The notes below the pieces were generated by a model. The model was not told where the DNA came from. It saw nothing but the letters and a program-made list of their open reading frames with translations, and ran no database searches. Made by a program: the position numbers and the translations under genes. Shown in pieces: positions 1 to 8,981 of a DNA stretch of 64,000 bases (its first letter is position 1; every line of letters begins with the position of its first letter). The stretch is from Namhaeicola litoreus (GTDB lineage Bacteria; Bacteroidota; Bacteroidia; Flavobacteriales; Flavobacteriaceae), in the NCBI RefSeq assembly GCF_042679565.1, contig NZ_JBHTMY010000003.1:1240001-1304000 (forward strand), in the 5' to 3' direction.

Positions 1-115
1 GTCTAGGCACATTTGCAATAGCCTCCAATACTTTCTTGTTCTTAATTCCTTTCGCTTTTAGCGTGGCAACCAACTGATTTCGAAGTCCTTTATGTCTTGG
101 TAAATCTTTTAACAT
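1..115 (-). CDS. pcm: Protein-L-isoaspartate O-methyltransferase, N-terminal part (cut by window edge)
   Basis: Reading the minus strand from an ATG at 115 gives an open frame that runs off the left edge (38 codons visible). The residues include LRNQLVATLKAKGI and VLEAIANVPR, which align with the start of bacterial Pcm (compare E. coli LLDQLRAQGI and VLNALAAVPR). The enzyme uses S-adenosylmethionine to methylate damaged isoaspartyl residues so that they can revert to aspartate. The methyl-donor-binding region lies outside the window, so the call rests on the N-terminal helix region only. It is divergent from the oxidoreductase gene starting at 186. Confidence 0.8.
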   Translation of the reverse strand, partial: MLKDLPRHKGLRNQLVATLKAKGIKNKKVLEAIANVPR

Positions 116-185
116 ATCGAATCAAAAATAGAGAATAAATTTACTTAACCATGAGTTTTTTGTAAATTTGGTAAAATTATTTTTT

Positions 186-1145
186 ATGTTAAAAGCAGGC
201 GTTTTAGGAGCCGGTCACCTCGGCAAAATTCATTTAAGATTACTTAACCAAAGCAATAAATACGAGCTGGCAGGATTCTTTGATCCCGATAAAGATTACG
301 CTTTAAAAGTTGCTGAAGAATTCGGTTATCATTTATTTGATTCTGTCGAAGATCTCATCAATCATGTGGACGTGGTAGATATAGTCACACCTACATTGAA
401 TCATTTTGATTGTGCTGTGGCGGCTGTTGAAAAAGGAAAACATATATTTATAGAAAAACCCATTACAAAGACAGTAGAAGAAGCACAAAGCTTAAGAGAC
501 TTGGTGAAGAAAAATGGTGTTCGTGGACAGGTTGGGCATGTTGAAAGATTCAATCCCGCTTTTACAGCCGTGAAAGACCAGATTTCTGAACCCATGTTTA
601 TAGAGTCTCACAGATTGGCAGAATTTAACCCACGAGGAACTGATGTCCCCGTGGTTTTAGATTTGATGATTCACGATATTGATATTATTTTGAGCGTTGT
701 AAAATCAAAAGTAAAAGCAGTACATGCAAGTGGCGTTTCGGTGATTAGCGATACCCCCGACATAGCCAATGCCAGAATTGAATTTGAAAATGGCTGTGTA
801 GCCAATTTAACCGCTAGTAGAATATCCTTAAAAAATATGCGTAAATCGAGATTTTTTCAGAAAGATGCTTATATCTCTGTAGATTTTTTGGAAAAAAAAA
901 GTGAAGTGGTTAGAATGAAGGATGTTCCCGAAAATCCAGATGAATATGCCATGATTTTGCAAAATGCCGAAGGTGTTAAAAAACAGATCTATTTTGAAAA
1001 TCCCAAAATTGAGAATAATAATGCTATTTTGGATGAATTGGAAACATTTGCAGTCGCCATTCAAAACAATACTAAACCCATTGTATCTTTGGAAGAAGGA
1101 ACAGAAGCACTCCGTGTAGCCCAACTGATTATAGATAATTTTTAA
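186..1145 (+). CDS. Gfo/Idh/MocA family NAD(P)-dependent oxidoreductase
   Basis: A 319-residue protein. The N-terminal Rossmann fold carries GVLGAGHLGKIH (about residues 5-16), followed by the family motif EKPITKT (about residue 91) with the conserved Lys, and a C-terminal alpha/beta substrate domain. The frame can be extended upstream to a TTG at 168, but the ATG at 186 puts the glycine-rich motif at its normal place. TAAATTTG at 163-170 resembles the Bacteroidetes -7 box and would put transcription start a few bases before this ATG. The substrate cannot be told from sequence; the family acts on sugars, inositols and related compounds. It heads a tight run with the hydroxylase (15-bp gap) and the acyl-CoA dehydrogenase, which hints at co-transcription but not at a shared pathway. 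Confidence 0.85.
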   Translation: MLKAGVLGAGHLGKIHLRLLNQSNKYELAGFFDPDKDYALKVAEEFGYHLFDSVEDLINHVDVVDIVTPTLNHFDCAVAAVEKGKHIFIEKPITKTVEEAQSLRDLVKKNGVRGQVGHVERFNPAFTAVKDQISEPMFIESHRLAEFNPRGTDVPVVLDLMIHDIDIILSVVKSKVKAVHASGVSVISDTPDIANARIEFENGCVANLTASRISLKNMRKSRFFQKDAYISVDFLEKKSEVVRMKDVPENPDEYAMILQNAEGVKKQIYFENPKIENNNAILDELETFAVAIQNNTKPIVSLEEGTEALRVAQLIIDNF

Positions 1146-1160
1146 TTTTTTTGATTTGCA

Positions 1161-1796
1161 ATGGAACCGAAAGTGACTACTGAGCATCATAGAGGTCAGG
1201 CAACCATTTTTAGAAACCCTTTTTTAGAACAATTTACCAAGACGAGTCTAAAAATGAATGTCTTGGTATATGGCACAGTAATTACTAGCCTTATTTATTT
1301 CGCATTAACTAAGATTAAAATCGACCCTGAAACATTTATTTTCATCTTTCTTTTTGCTATTTTTTCATGGACCTTAGCAGAATACATTTTACATCGGTAT
1401 CTATTTCATTGGACATCAGAAAATAAATACATCCAAAGATTCCATTTTATTATGCACGGTTCCCATCACTTGTATCCTAAAGATGAAGAAAGATTGTTAA
1501 TGCCTCCGATACCCGGTATCTTAATGGCAACGGTTTTATTTTCGATTTTTTATATTCTTTTTTGGTTGTTTGGATTTCCAAATCTTACTTGGGCCTATTT
1601 TCCTGGATTCTTTTTGGGCTACTTGTTGTATTCTTTTCTTCACAGAGCAACACATGTAAACAAACCTCCTAAAAGGTTTAAATATCTTTGGAAACACCAC
1701 AATCTGCACCATTATAAATATCCCGATAGAGCATTCGGTGTTTCAACCACACTTTGGGATCGAATTTTTGGCACGATGCCACCCCTTAAAAACTAA
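1161..1796 (+). CDS. Fatty acid hydroxylase / sterol desaturase superfamily membrane protein
   Basis: A 211-residue integral membrane protein with the histidine clusters that bind a di-iron centre: HRYLFH, HGSHHLYPKD, HRATH and HHNLHHYKYPD, placed between hydrophobic segments (about residues 30-75 and 115-160). The order and spacing resemble fatty acid 2-hydroxylase (FA2H-like) more than sterol desaturases. The family uses O2 to hydroxylate an acyl chain. In Bacteroidetes a likely substrate is the 2-hydroxy acyl chain of sphingolipids, sulfonolipids or ornithine lipids; that is inference. It sits 3 bp upstream of a 3-hydroxyacyl-CoA dehydrogenase, consistent with a lipid-related operon. Confidence 0.8.
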   Translation: MEPKVTTEHHRGQATIFRNPFLEQFTKTSLKMNVLVYGTVITSLIYFALTKIKIDPETFIFIFLFAIFSWTLAEYILHRYLFHWTSENKYIQRFHFIMHGSHHLYPKDEERLLMPPIPGILMATVLFSIFYILFWLFGFPNLTWAYFPGFFLGYLLYSFLHRATHVNKPPKRFKYLWKHHNLHHYKYPDRAFGVSTTLWDRIFGTMPPLKN

Positions 1797-1799
1797 ATT

Positions 1800-2687
1800 A
1801 TGAAAAATATATCTGTAATAGGAGCCGGAACCATGGGAAATGGAATTGCCCATGTCTTTGCTCAAAACAATTTTAATGTAACCTTGATCGATATTTCAGA
1901 AGTTGCTTTGCAAAAGGCCATTTCCACCATTACCAACAATTTGGATAGAATGTTGGCAAAGGAAAGAATTACTTCTAAAGAAAAAACCAAAACATTAGGT
2001 TGTATTAAAACCACTGCATCAATGAAAGACGGTCTGGGAAAAGCCGATCTGGTGGTTGAGGCAGCAACAGAAAATGTAGCTTTAAAATTGAGTATTTTTA
2101 AAGATATGGATGAGCTCGCTCCAAAAAATGCCATCCTTGCCACCAATACTTCATCCATTTCCATTACAAAAATAGCAGCGTCTACAAAAAGGCCCGATAA
2201 GGTTATTGGGATGCATTTTATGAATCCGGTACCCATGATGAAACTCGTTGAAGTGATTCGGGGCTACTCAACATCAGATGATGTTACTGATAAGATTATG
2301 AACCTTTCTGAAGCATTGGGAAAAACCCCTGTAGAAGTAAATGATTATCCCGGCTTTATTGCTAACAGGATTTTAATGCCAATGATTAATGAAGCTATTT
2401 ACGCCTTATTTGAAGGAGTAGCTGGAGTTTACGAAATAGACACTGTCATGAAATTGGGTATGGCCCATCCAATGGGACCTTTACAACTAGCCGATTTTAT
2501 TGGGCTCGACGTCTGTTTGTCCATTTTGAACGTTTTACATGATGGGTTTGGAAATCCGAAATACGCACCTTGCCCATTATTAGTCAATATGGTAACTGCA
2601 GGTAAATTAGGTATTAAATCTGGTGAGGGTTTTTATGATTATTCAGAAACGAAAAAAGCAGAAAAAATATCTGTCCGCTTTCTTTAA
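1800..2687 (+). CDS. 3-hydroxyacyl-CoA (3-hydroxybutyryl-CoA) dehydrogenase
   Basis: A 295-residue soluble enzyme of normal length for the short, single-function form (HbdA/PaaH-like). The NAD-binding motif GAGTMGNGIAHVFAQ is at residues 8-22. TNTSSISIT and GMHFMNPVPMMKLVEVI follow (around residues 116-155), with the catalytic His in HFMNP. The C-terminal dimer domain carries IANRILMPMINEA and GMAHPMGPLQLADFIGLD. It oxidises L-3-hydroxyacyl-CoA to 3-ketoacyl-CoA with NAD+. It is the last gene of the operon starting at 186 and is followed directly by a strong hairpin terminator. Whether it serves beta-oxidation, butyrate-type chemistry or aromatic breakdown cannot be decided here. Confidence 0.9.
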   Translation: MKNISVIGAGTMGNGIAHVFAQNNFNVTLIDISEVALQKAISTITNNLDRMLAKERITSKEKTKTLGCIKTTASMKDGLGKADLVVEAATENVALKLSIFKDMDELAPKNAILATNTSSISITKIAASTKRPDKVIGMHFMNPVPMMKLVEVIRGYSTSDDVTDKIMNLSEALGKTPVEVNDYPGFIANRILMPMINEAIYALFEGVAGVYEIDTVMKLGMAHPMGPLQLADFIGLDVCLSILNVLHDGFGNPKYAPCPLLVNMVTAGKLGIKSGEGFYDYSETKKAEKISVRFL

Positions 2688-2692
2688 ATAAA

Positions 2693-2724
2693 AAAGACCG
2701 AAGAAGAATCTTCGGTCTTTTTTT
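2693..2724. terminator. Bidirectional rho-independent terminator
   Basis: A perfect 12-bp stem (AAAGACCGAAGA / TCTTCGGTCTTT) with a 4-nt loop and a T-run on the plus strand. A-rich sequence before the stem gives a T-run on the minus strand too. It lies between the convergent genes ending at 2687 and 2728. Confidence 0.9.
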
Positions 2725-2727
2725 ATG

Positions 2728-3108
2728 TTATAACCATTTCAAAAAATAGTCCATTATTTCCTCTTTTAACTCATAATGCAATTTGATATAAGTTTTCATA
2801 TCATCTCGGAGTGTGTTTTGTTGATTTCTTAATCGATCATCATCTTCACTTCCTTTCTCAAGTGTTTCTACAATTCTTCTTTTCATTCTAATGCGCTGAA
2901 GTAACTGACCAATTACTTCCTTTTCACGTATAATTCTATTCTGAAATCCTTCTAGAGGAGCCATCGCTTTTACACCTAAATTCCTTTTTGCAATTTCTTC
3001 CATTTTCTTCTCAAACCTTTCCATTTCCTGCTTGTGAAATCTCAGTTCTTTCTTCCAAACGGAAAGGTTAAATTTGAGGTCGCTTAAATAAACTATTTTA
3101 GTCTCCAT
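2728..3108 (-). CDS. Hypothetical coiled-coil protein
   Basis: A 126-residue, highly charged protein rich in Glu, Lys and Arg, with no signal peptide or membrane segment. Heptad-like patterns over about residues 12-60 and 70-115 suggest two long helices forming a helical hairpin or coiled coil. I recognise no family. It is convergent with the dehydrogenase gene and 70 bp downstream of nnr, so it may be read from its own promoter. The full length, the terminator shared with the neighbouring operon and ordinary codon use suggest a real gene. Confidence 0.6.
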   Translation of the reverse strand: METKIVYLSDLKFNLSVWKKELRFHKQEMERFEKKMEEIAKRNLGVKAMAPLEGFQNRIIREKEVIGQLLQRIRMKRRIVETLEKGSEDDDRLRNQQNTLRDDMKTYIKLHYELKEEIMDYFLKWL

Positions 3109-3178
3109 GGTCTATGATCTTTTAAATATTAAACTCTATAAATTTCATCAAAAAAAATGACATTTAAACTGATATACC

Positions 3179-4699
3179 TCATTTTTTTATCGTTTTAGAT
3201 GAAAAAAATGCAAAAGCATTATCGATATGTTGAATAACATCTGAGGCTGTCAAACTTTCCTCAGAGATACCCTTCTCTAAAGCACAATCTGCCGCTTTGC
3301 CATGGAGGTAAATACCCAGAATCGACGCTTGTAAAGCTGTGTACTTTTGCGCCAACAAACCGGTAATCATACCCGTTAAAACATCTCCGCTGCCTCCTTT
3401 TGCCAAACCCGGATTACCTGTGCTATTAAAATATTTTTCCTTTTTATAAACTACAAGGGTATTAGCACCTTTGTTTACCAAAATACAATTGTGCTTTTCC
3501 GTAAAATCTGTCATTAAATCGATTTTCTCATAGTCGTTTGACCATTTTCCTATCAATCTTTCCAATTCCTTGGGATGAGGTGTTAAAATAGTCTCAGGGG
3601 GCAATAATTCTAAAAAACTAGGTTTTTTTGATAATATATTGATCGCATCGGCATCTATAACCAAAGGCGTGCTATTGTGTTTCAAAAAACGATAAAATCC
3701 TTCAATTGTTTTCTCTGAGGTCCCCATTCCCATTCCTAAACCAATAACAGTTGGATTAACTTTATAATTAAAATAGGCCAGTTCAAGATCATTATCAATT
3801 TCAACCATTGCTTCAGGTACTGAAGTTTGTAAAATATCATAGCCACATTTTGGGATAAAAGCTGTGGTTAAACCAGACCCTGCTCCTATTGCAGCTTTTG
3901 TAGCTAAAACAATTGCTCCTATTTTACCAAAACTACCTCCGATAAGTAAACTATGTCCAAAGGTACCTTTATGGTCAAATTTCTTTCTCTTTATGAAAAA
4001 CGACTTAATGAAGTTGGCATCTACATAAAACATTGAACTTGGTTCAACCGAGGAAAAACTTTCAGAAAGCCCAATATTTATCAATACAACTTCACCATAG
4101 TATTTAAAATAATCTGGTAATAACAGATTTAACTTTGGGCATTGAAAAGTAAGTGTAGTACTGGCTTTTATGACCATTCCATCATTTTTCAGAAGAGAGC
4201 TTGTCGATAATCCAGAAGGCATATCAATGGCAATAACTTCTTTTCCTGTCTGGTTGATCAATTGAATAATTTCTGAAGTAAAACCGGAAATATCTCTACT
4301 CATCCCTGTACCAAAAATGGCGTCAATGATTAAGTCACTTTCTTTTAAGTTAAACGAAGAATTATCCTCTACTAAATGATTGATAGTAGCTTTTAAATCG
4401 ATTAATCTCTGTAAGTTCTTTTTAAAATCTTCACTTTGACTCGAACTAAAATGAACAATATAAACTGAAACCGCATAGCCTTTTTCAAGGCATTTTCTTG
4501 CCATCACCAATCCGTCTCCACCATTGTTGCCAACACCGCAAAAAAAACAAATTCGTCTATTATGAAATGTGACATGCTCAGTAAGCCAATCAAAACAGGC
4601 GGTAGCAGCTCTTTCCATTAAATCCAAAGAAGTAATTTGCTCAGCCTTTATGGTGTATGCATCCCATTTTTGAATTTGTGAAGTATTGAATATTTTCAT
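3179..4699 (-). CDS. nnr: Bifunctional NAD(P)H-hydrate repair enzyme (epimerase plus ADP-dependent dehydratase)
   Basis: A 506-residue fusion of usual length. The N-terminal YjeF_N/NnrE domain (about 1-210) has GVGNNGGDGLVMARKC and the FGTG motif of the epimerase. The C-terminal NnrD kinase-like domain (about 225-500) has GGSFGKIGAIVLATKAA, DADAIN and NPGLAKGGSGDVLTGM with the catalytic Asp. It restores NAD(P)H damaged by hydration. I place the start at 4699 (MKIFNTSQIQ, the usual family start). The frame stays open to an ATG at 4780, but that extension would be encoded in the terminator of accA and would add a spurious hydrophobic segment. Confidence 0.93.
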   Translation of the reverse strand: MKIFNTSQIQKWDAYTIKAEQITSLDLMERAATACFDWLTEHVTFHNRRICFFCGVGNNGGDGLVMARKCLEKGYAVSVYIVHFSSSQSEDFKKNLQRLIDLKATINHLVEDNSSFNLKESDLIIDAIFGTGMSRDISGFTSEIIQLINQTGKEVIAIDMPSGLSTSSLLKNDGMVIKASTTLTFQCPKLNLLLPDYFKYYGEVVLINIGLSESFSSVEPSSMFYVDANFIKSFFIKRKKFDHKGTFGHSLLIGGSFGKIGAIVLATKAAIGAGSGLTTAFIPKCGYDILQTSVPEAMVEIDNDLELAYFNYKVNPTVIGLGMGMGTSEKTIEGFYRFLKHNSTPLVIDADAINILSKKPSFLELLPPETILTPHPKELERLIGKWSNDYEKIDLMTDFTEKHNCILVNKGANTLVVYKKEKYFNSTGNPGLAKGGSGDVLTGMITGLLAQKYTALQASILGIYLHGKAADCALEKGISEESLTASDVIQHIDNAFAFFSSKTIKK

Positions 4700-4752
4700 T
4701 TTTCTTAACCTTAGACTAAGGTAAAGAATAGCAGACAATAGAAAAAGTATTC

Positions 4753-4777
4753 CAAAAAAAAACTCGCCGAAGCGAGT
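4753..4777 (-). terminator. Rho-independent terminator of accA
   Basis: On the minus strand: ACTCGC, loop TTCG, GCGAGT, then a run of nine T. The stable UUCG tetraloop and T-run begin 9 bp after the accA stop codon. It separates accA from nnr. Confidence 0.85.
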
Positions 4778-4786
4778 CATTATATT

Positions 4787-5740
4787 CTAACCTTTAAAAA
4801 CACCCATTTTCAAGTATTTATCCATCCTAGCCTCAACCAGCTTTTTAGAAGATAATTTTTTTAATTCGGAAAAAGATTTAAGAATTTCCTTTTCAACTGC
4901 TTTATAGGTAAATTGTCTATCAGAATGAGCTCCACCTAACGGCTCCTTAATGATTCCATCGATCAATTTTAACTTATTCATATCTGGTGCGGTCAGTTTT
5001 AAAGCTTCAGCTGCTATTTCTTTATAGTCCCAGCTCCTCCAAAGTATTGAAGAACAAGATTCTGGCGATATCACAGAATACCAGGTATTTTCTAACATAA
5101 AGACCTTGTCACCTACACCAATTCCCAAAGCACCTCCTGAAGCACCCTCGCCAATAATCACAACGATAATTGGCACTTTTAAACGTGTCATTTCAAAAAT
5201 ATTTCTCGCGATGGCCTCACCCTGTCCTCTTTCTTCAGCTTCCAGTCCGGGGTACGCACCAGGAGTATCCACAAAACTCACTACAGGAATATTAAACTTT
5301 TCAGCCATTTTCATTAACCTCAATGCTTTTCTGTATCCTTCAGGATTAGACATGCCAAAATTCCGATATTGTCGCATTTTCGTATTAATACCCTTTTGCT
5401 GACCAATAAACATAAAAGATTGATCACCGATTTTACCCAATCCTCCAACCATGGCTTTGTCGTCTTTAACGTTTCTATCGCCGTGCAATTCAAAGAAAGT
5501 GCCTTGTGTAAGGTTATTGATAAAATCTAGTGTATAAGGTCTTGAAGGATGTCGTGATAATTGTACCCGTTGCCAAGGAGTCAATTTACCGTATATTTCC
5601 TTCTTAGATTCAGCTAATTTTTTTTCTATCTTTTTGCAGGTGTCTGTAACATCTACATCGCTCTCTTCTCCAATGGCTTGACATTTAGTAAGTTGCTCTT
5701 GAAGCTCTTTAATAGGTAATTCAAAATCCAAATATTCCAT
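4787..5740 (-). CDS. accA: Acetyl-CoA carboxylase carboxyltransferase subunit alpha
   Basis: A 317-residue protein, the normal AccA length. It shows the N-terminal helical region (LDFELPIKELQEQL), the crotonase-type core with HPSRPYTLDFI, FVDTPGAYPGLEAEERGQGE and the oxyanion-loop stretch IGEGASGGALGIGVGDKV, then SPESCSSILWR. With AccD it transfers the carboxyl group from biotin to acetyl-CoA to give malonyl-CoA, the first step of fatty acid synthesis. It is preceded by the EamA/lptG/tgt run on the same strand, with a 90-bp gap that could hold its own promoter, and is closed by the hairpin at 4753-4777. Confidence 0.96.
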   Translation of the reverse strand: MEYLDFELPIKELQEQLTKCQAIGEESDVDVTDTCKKIEKKLAESKKEIYGKLTPWQRVQLSRHPSRPYTLDFINNLTQGTFFELHGDRNVKDDKAMVGGLGKIGDQSFMFIGQQKGINTKMRQYRNFGMSNPEGYRKALRLMKMAEKFNIPVVSFVDTPGAYPGLEAEERGQGEAIARNIFEMTRLKVPIIVVIIGEGASGGALGIGVGDKVFMLENTWYSVISPESCSSILWRSWDYKEIAAEALKLTAPDMNKLKLIDGIIKEPLGGAHSDRQFTYKAVEKEILKSFSELKKLSSKKLVEARMDKYLKMGVFKG

Positions 5741-5830
5741 AATCTATAACATATTGACGATCGTGTTTTGATCAAATATTACACTTTTGGGGGAGAAAAG
5801 TCTACAAATATATAAACAATAAATCAAAAT

Positions 5831-6718
5831 CTATGAGCTATTGTACTTCGCTTTCAACTTCATCAAGCCGTTGACAATCACTGCACTAAAAATAAATAAG
5901 GCACCAATGTAAAATGATATGTCCATTTTTTCCTTAGAACCAAAGATGAGAATCGCTAAAAATATTCCGTAAACAGGTTCCAAATTATTGGTAAGAATGA
6001 TCGTAAAAGGACTCATTTTGTGCAATAAATTTGTTACGACAACAAATGGATAAGCGGTACAAATAGTTGCCAAAACCAATAAATAAAAAATGTCGTGTAA
6101 AGAAATTTGAAGAATAGAATTCAGAAGCTCACCTTGAACGAGTAGAACGATCAGTAAAAAAACTGAAGCAAAAAAAAGTTCATAAAAGGCTATATGAACT
6201 GCACGGTATTTCTTAATATTCTTACCATTTAATATGGAAAAAAATGCCAGTAGAATAGCGGATAGCAATGCATAAAAAACTCCCTTTCTATATTCATCAC
6301 TGATTTGAAAAATAATCACAAAACCAATCATTGCAAAAGTTGCTAAAATCACTTCATAACCCAATATTTTCCGATTGTTAAATAAGGGATCGAATAGTGC
6401 TACAAAAATGGCACTAGTTGCCATAGTCACCAAGGTTGTAGATATATTGGAAACTTTAATCGCATGAAAAAATGTTACCCAATGTAGCGCGATTAAAACT
6501 CCGCCAAGAACTAATTTAAGTAAGCCAACTCTATCTATTTTGAAGGATAATTTCTTGATATAAAAGAATGCAGCCAAAGTAGCACTAGCCATTAACACTC
6601 TCATAAAAACCAATGGTATAGCTGAGATAGAAATTAATGCCCCGAGAATTGCAGTAAAACCCCAAATAAATACAATAAAATGTAAATGAAGCTGATTTTT
6701 GAGTTTATCTGTTAGCAT
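5831..6718 (-). CDS. EamA/DMT-superfamily membrane transporter
   Basis: About 295 residues with ten predicted hydrophobic segments arranged as two EamA repeats (about 10-135 and 150-285), and an internal NLEPVYG motif typical of the second repeat. The family exports or exchanges small metabolites; the substrate cannot be inferred. I favour the ATG at 6718 over one at 6733 because it places the first membrane helix at residue 15. It overlaps the end of lptG by 14 bp, so the two are probably translationally coupled. Confidence 0.8.
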   Translation of the reverse strand: MLTDKLKNQLHLHFIVFIWGFTAILGALISISAIPLVFMRVLMASATLAAFFYIKKLSFKIDRVGLLKLVLGGVLIALHWVTFFHAIKVSNISTTLVTMATSAIFVALFDPLFNNRKILGYEVILATFAMIGFVIIFQISDEYRKGVFYALLSAILLAFFSILNGKNIKKYRAVHIAFYELFFASVFLLIVLLVQGELLNSILQISLHDIFYLLVLATICTAYPFVVVTNLLHKMSPFTIILTNNLEPVYGIFLAILIFGSKEKMDISFYIGALFIFSAVIVNGLMKLKAKYNSS

Positions 6719-7793
6719 ATCGAAATAATACAATCGCTAGAATTCCAAAAATAATATTGGGCATCCAAACCATCCAAAAAGGATTTGCCTCGGCAGTTGC
6801 ACCAAGCACTTCAGATACTTTTAAAAAAAAGATATATATAAACATTAAAGTAATTCCTGAAGCTAAATTAATACCTATTCCTCCCCTTCGTTTTTTAGAT
6901 GATAGAGAAACGGCAATGATTGTTAATATAAATGATGATATGGGTAAACTTGTTCTTTTGTATAGCTCAACCTTGTAATTATTTAAATTTTTCACCCCTC
7001 TGTCTTCAGATTCTTTGATATGCGTTGCCAATTCATCAGAAGGTAATTCTTTTGCCAGATAATCAACATAGAGCAACTCACTGGGCGTAAAATTAAAGAC
7101 GGTATCAAAAACGATTCCCGATTCAATCTTATCTTCTCCTTGAGAAATATGTCTTTTTTTGTAGTTACTTATTTTATAAGTACTATCTTTTTCAATCCAC
7201 TTAATACTCTGACCGATAATCTTATAACTCAATTCATTACCATTAAATCTTTCATATGAAAAATTATAACCATTATTACTTTTAAGATTAAAGCTACCAA
7301 AATACACGAAATCGTTTTGACTTAATTGTAGATTTATTTTCCGTACATAAGTCTTGTTATACTTTTTCGTATTCCGCAGATAGGTTTCTTGAAACTCCTC
7401 AAAAGTTTTGTTAGATTTTGGTACGATGAAATGATTAGCAAATAAGGAAACAACGGCTATTATTGAGGCCCCAATTAAATAAGGCCTTAAAAATCTTTTG
7501 AACGAAATCCCTGAGCTGTGTATTGCAATGACTTCAGAATTCCCGGATAGCTTAGAAGTAAATAGGATGACAGAAATAAAGAGCGCCAAAGGCATGAAAG
7601 TATTTCCGTAATTGATGATAAAATTGACGTAATAATCATTAATGATCTCATGCGTAGAAAGATCAGGATGTTTTAAAAATTTATCTACCTTTTCTGAAAC
7701 ATCAATTGCAATTGCTATAGGAATAAGAATGAGCAATGTAAAAAAAAAGGTGACAAAATATTTTTTTAATATGTATCGATCTAGAATTTTCAA
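6705..7793 (-). CDS. lptG: LptF/LptG family permease of the lipopolysaccharide export system
   Basis: A 362-residue YjgP/YjgQ-family protein. It has an N-terminal pair of membrane helices with the hallmark ILDRYILKKY start, a third and fourth helix region (about 55-120), a central periplasmic beta-jellyroll domain (about 130-270) and two C-terminal helices. Together with LptB and a second permease it lifts lipopolysaccharide from the inner membrane onto the LptC/A bridge. The position immediately downstream of tgt is common in flavobacteria. LptF and LptG cannot be separated with full confidence from sequence alone; I chose LptG from the gene neighbourhood. Confidence 0.82.
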   Translation of the reverse strand: MKILDRYILKKYFVTFFFTLLILIPIAIAIDVSEKVDKFLKHPDLSTHEIINDYYVNFIINYGNTFMPLALFISVILFTSKLSGNSEVIAIHSSGISFKRFLRPYLIGASIIAVVSLFANHFIVPKSNKTFEEFQETYLRNTKKYNKTYVRKINLQLSQNDFVYFGSFNLKSNNGYNFSYERFNGNELSYKIIGQSIKWIEKDSTYKISNYKKRHISQGEDKIESGIVFDTVFNFTPSELLYVDYLAKELPSDELATHIKESEDRGVKNLNNYKVELYKRTSLPISSFILTIIAVSLSSKKRRGGIGINLASGITLMFIYIFFLKVSEVLGATAEANPFWMVWMPNIIFGILAIVLFRYANR

Positions 7794-7830
7794 AGATTCT
7801 TTCCCTTTTTAGTTTTTACAAATAAACAAC

Positions 7831-8961
7831 TTATAATCTTTTATCCATTTGTTTAACCATACTATTTTTCCAATCGGTAAAATCTCCGGTCAGAATATGT
7901 TTTCTAGCTTCCCTCACTAGCCACATGTAAAAACCGAGGTTGTGAATGGTTGCAATCTGTTTTCCCAAATATTCGTTCGCAGAAAACAAATGTTTTAAAT
8001 AAGCTTTGGTATAGAAAGTATCTACAAAAGTATGATTCATTTCATCGATAGGGGAAAAATCATCTTCCCATTTCTTATTTTTTATATTGATGGTTCCGTG
8101 CGCGGTAAAAAGCATCCCATTTCTTGCATTTCGAGTAGGCATCACGCAATCGAACATATCAATTCCTAAAGCGATATTTTCTAAAATATTGATTGGCGTA
8201 CCCACACCCATTAAATACCTTGGTTTATCCCAAGGTAATATATCGCAAACCACTTCTGTCATGGCATACATTTCTTCGGCAGGTTCTCCAACAGATAAAC
8301 CTCCTATAGCATTACCTTCTGCTCCGGCATTCGCGATATATTCTGCAGATTGTTTGCGCAAATCTTTGTAAGTACTCCCTTGAACAATGGGAAAAAATGT
8401 CTGTTTATAATTATAATGTTCAGGGTTTTCATTGAGAAAAGTCTTACAACGTTCAAGCCAACGGTGTGTCATGTGCATCGAACGTTTTGCGTAATTATAT
8501 TCGCAAGGATAAGGTGTGCATTCATCAAAAGCCATGATGATATCAGCTCCTATCTTTCTCTGAATTTCCATGGAAGATTCAGGAGAAAAAAAATGAGTAG
8601 ATCCATCTATATGAGATTTAAATTTTACACCATTTTCGTTGATCTTGTTTGTATTGGACAAAGAGTAAACTTGATAGCCCCCAGAATCTGTTAAGATAGG
8701 ACGATGCCAATTCATAAATTTGTGGAGACCTCCCGCCTGACTAAGTATATCGGTTTTTGGACGTAGGTATAAATGATACGTATTTCCTAAAATAATATCT
8801 GCATTGATCTCATTTGTCAATTCGGTTTGATGAACCCCCTTTACTGAAGCTGCAGTTCCGACAGGCATAAAAATAGGCGTTTCTATCAAGCCGTGGTCCG
8901 TTTCAACTACACCGGCCCTAGCTTTACTATTGTTATCCTTTCCTTTTAGTTCAAAAAACAT
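7831..8961 (-). CDS. tgt: tRNA-guanine(34) transglycosylase (queuine/preQ1 insertion)
   Basis: A 376-residue TIM-barrel enzyme. It shows DSGGYQVYSL with the first active-site Asp, AFDECTPYP, GGLSVGEP and MGVGTPINILENIALGIDMFDCVMPTRNARNG carrying the nucleophilic Asp. It exchanges guanine 34 of GUN-anticodon tRNAs for preQ1. The usual C-terminal zinc motif CxCxxC is absent: the aligned stretch reads MNHTFVDTFYTKAYLKHL, although the downstream TIHNL His is kept. It is followed by lptG after 37 bp and lies 20 bp upstream of the end of ychF on the same strand. Confidence 0.95.
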   Translation of the reverse strand: MFFELKGKDNNSKARAGVVETDHGLIETPIFMPVGTAASVKGVHQTELTNEINADIILGNTYHLYLRPKTDILSQAGGLHKFMNWHRPILTDSGGYQVYSLSNTNKINENGVKFKSHIDGSTHFFSPESSMEIQRKIGADIIMAFDECTPYPCEYNYAKRSMHMTHRWLERCKTFLNENPEHYNYKQTFFPIVQGSTYKDLRKQSAEYIANAGAEGNAIGGLSVGEPAEEMYAMTEVVCDILPWDKPRYLMGVGTPINILENIALGIDMFDCVMPTRNARNGMLFTAHGTINIKNKKWEDDFSPIDEMNHTFVDTFYTKAYLKHLFSANEYLGKQIATIHNLGFYMWLVREARKHILTGDFTDWKNSMVKQMDKRL

Positions 8962-8981
8962 AGGTGCGTTTTTCCGAAAAA

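Noticed and set aside
828..1190. A 120-codon minus-strand frame across the Gfo/Idh oxidoreductase gene
   Set aside because: Composition is biased to Phe and Ile with no domain; it is a shadow of the plus-strand gene.
4700..4780. N-terminal extension of nnr with a membrane helix
   Set aside because: It would be encoded in and just after the accA terminator (4753-4777), and homologues start at MKIFNTSQIQ.
8350..8694. A 114-codon plus-strand frame inside tgt
   Set aside because: The opposite strand encodes the Tgt active-site motifs without a break.
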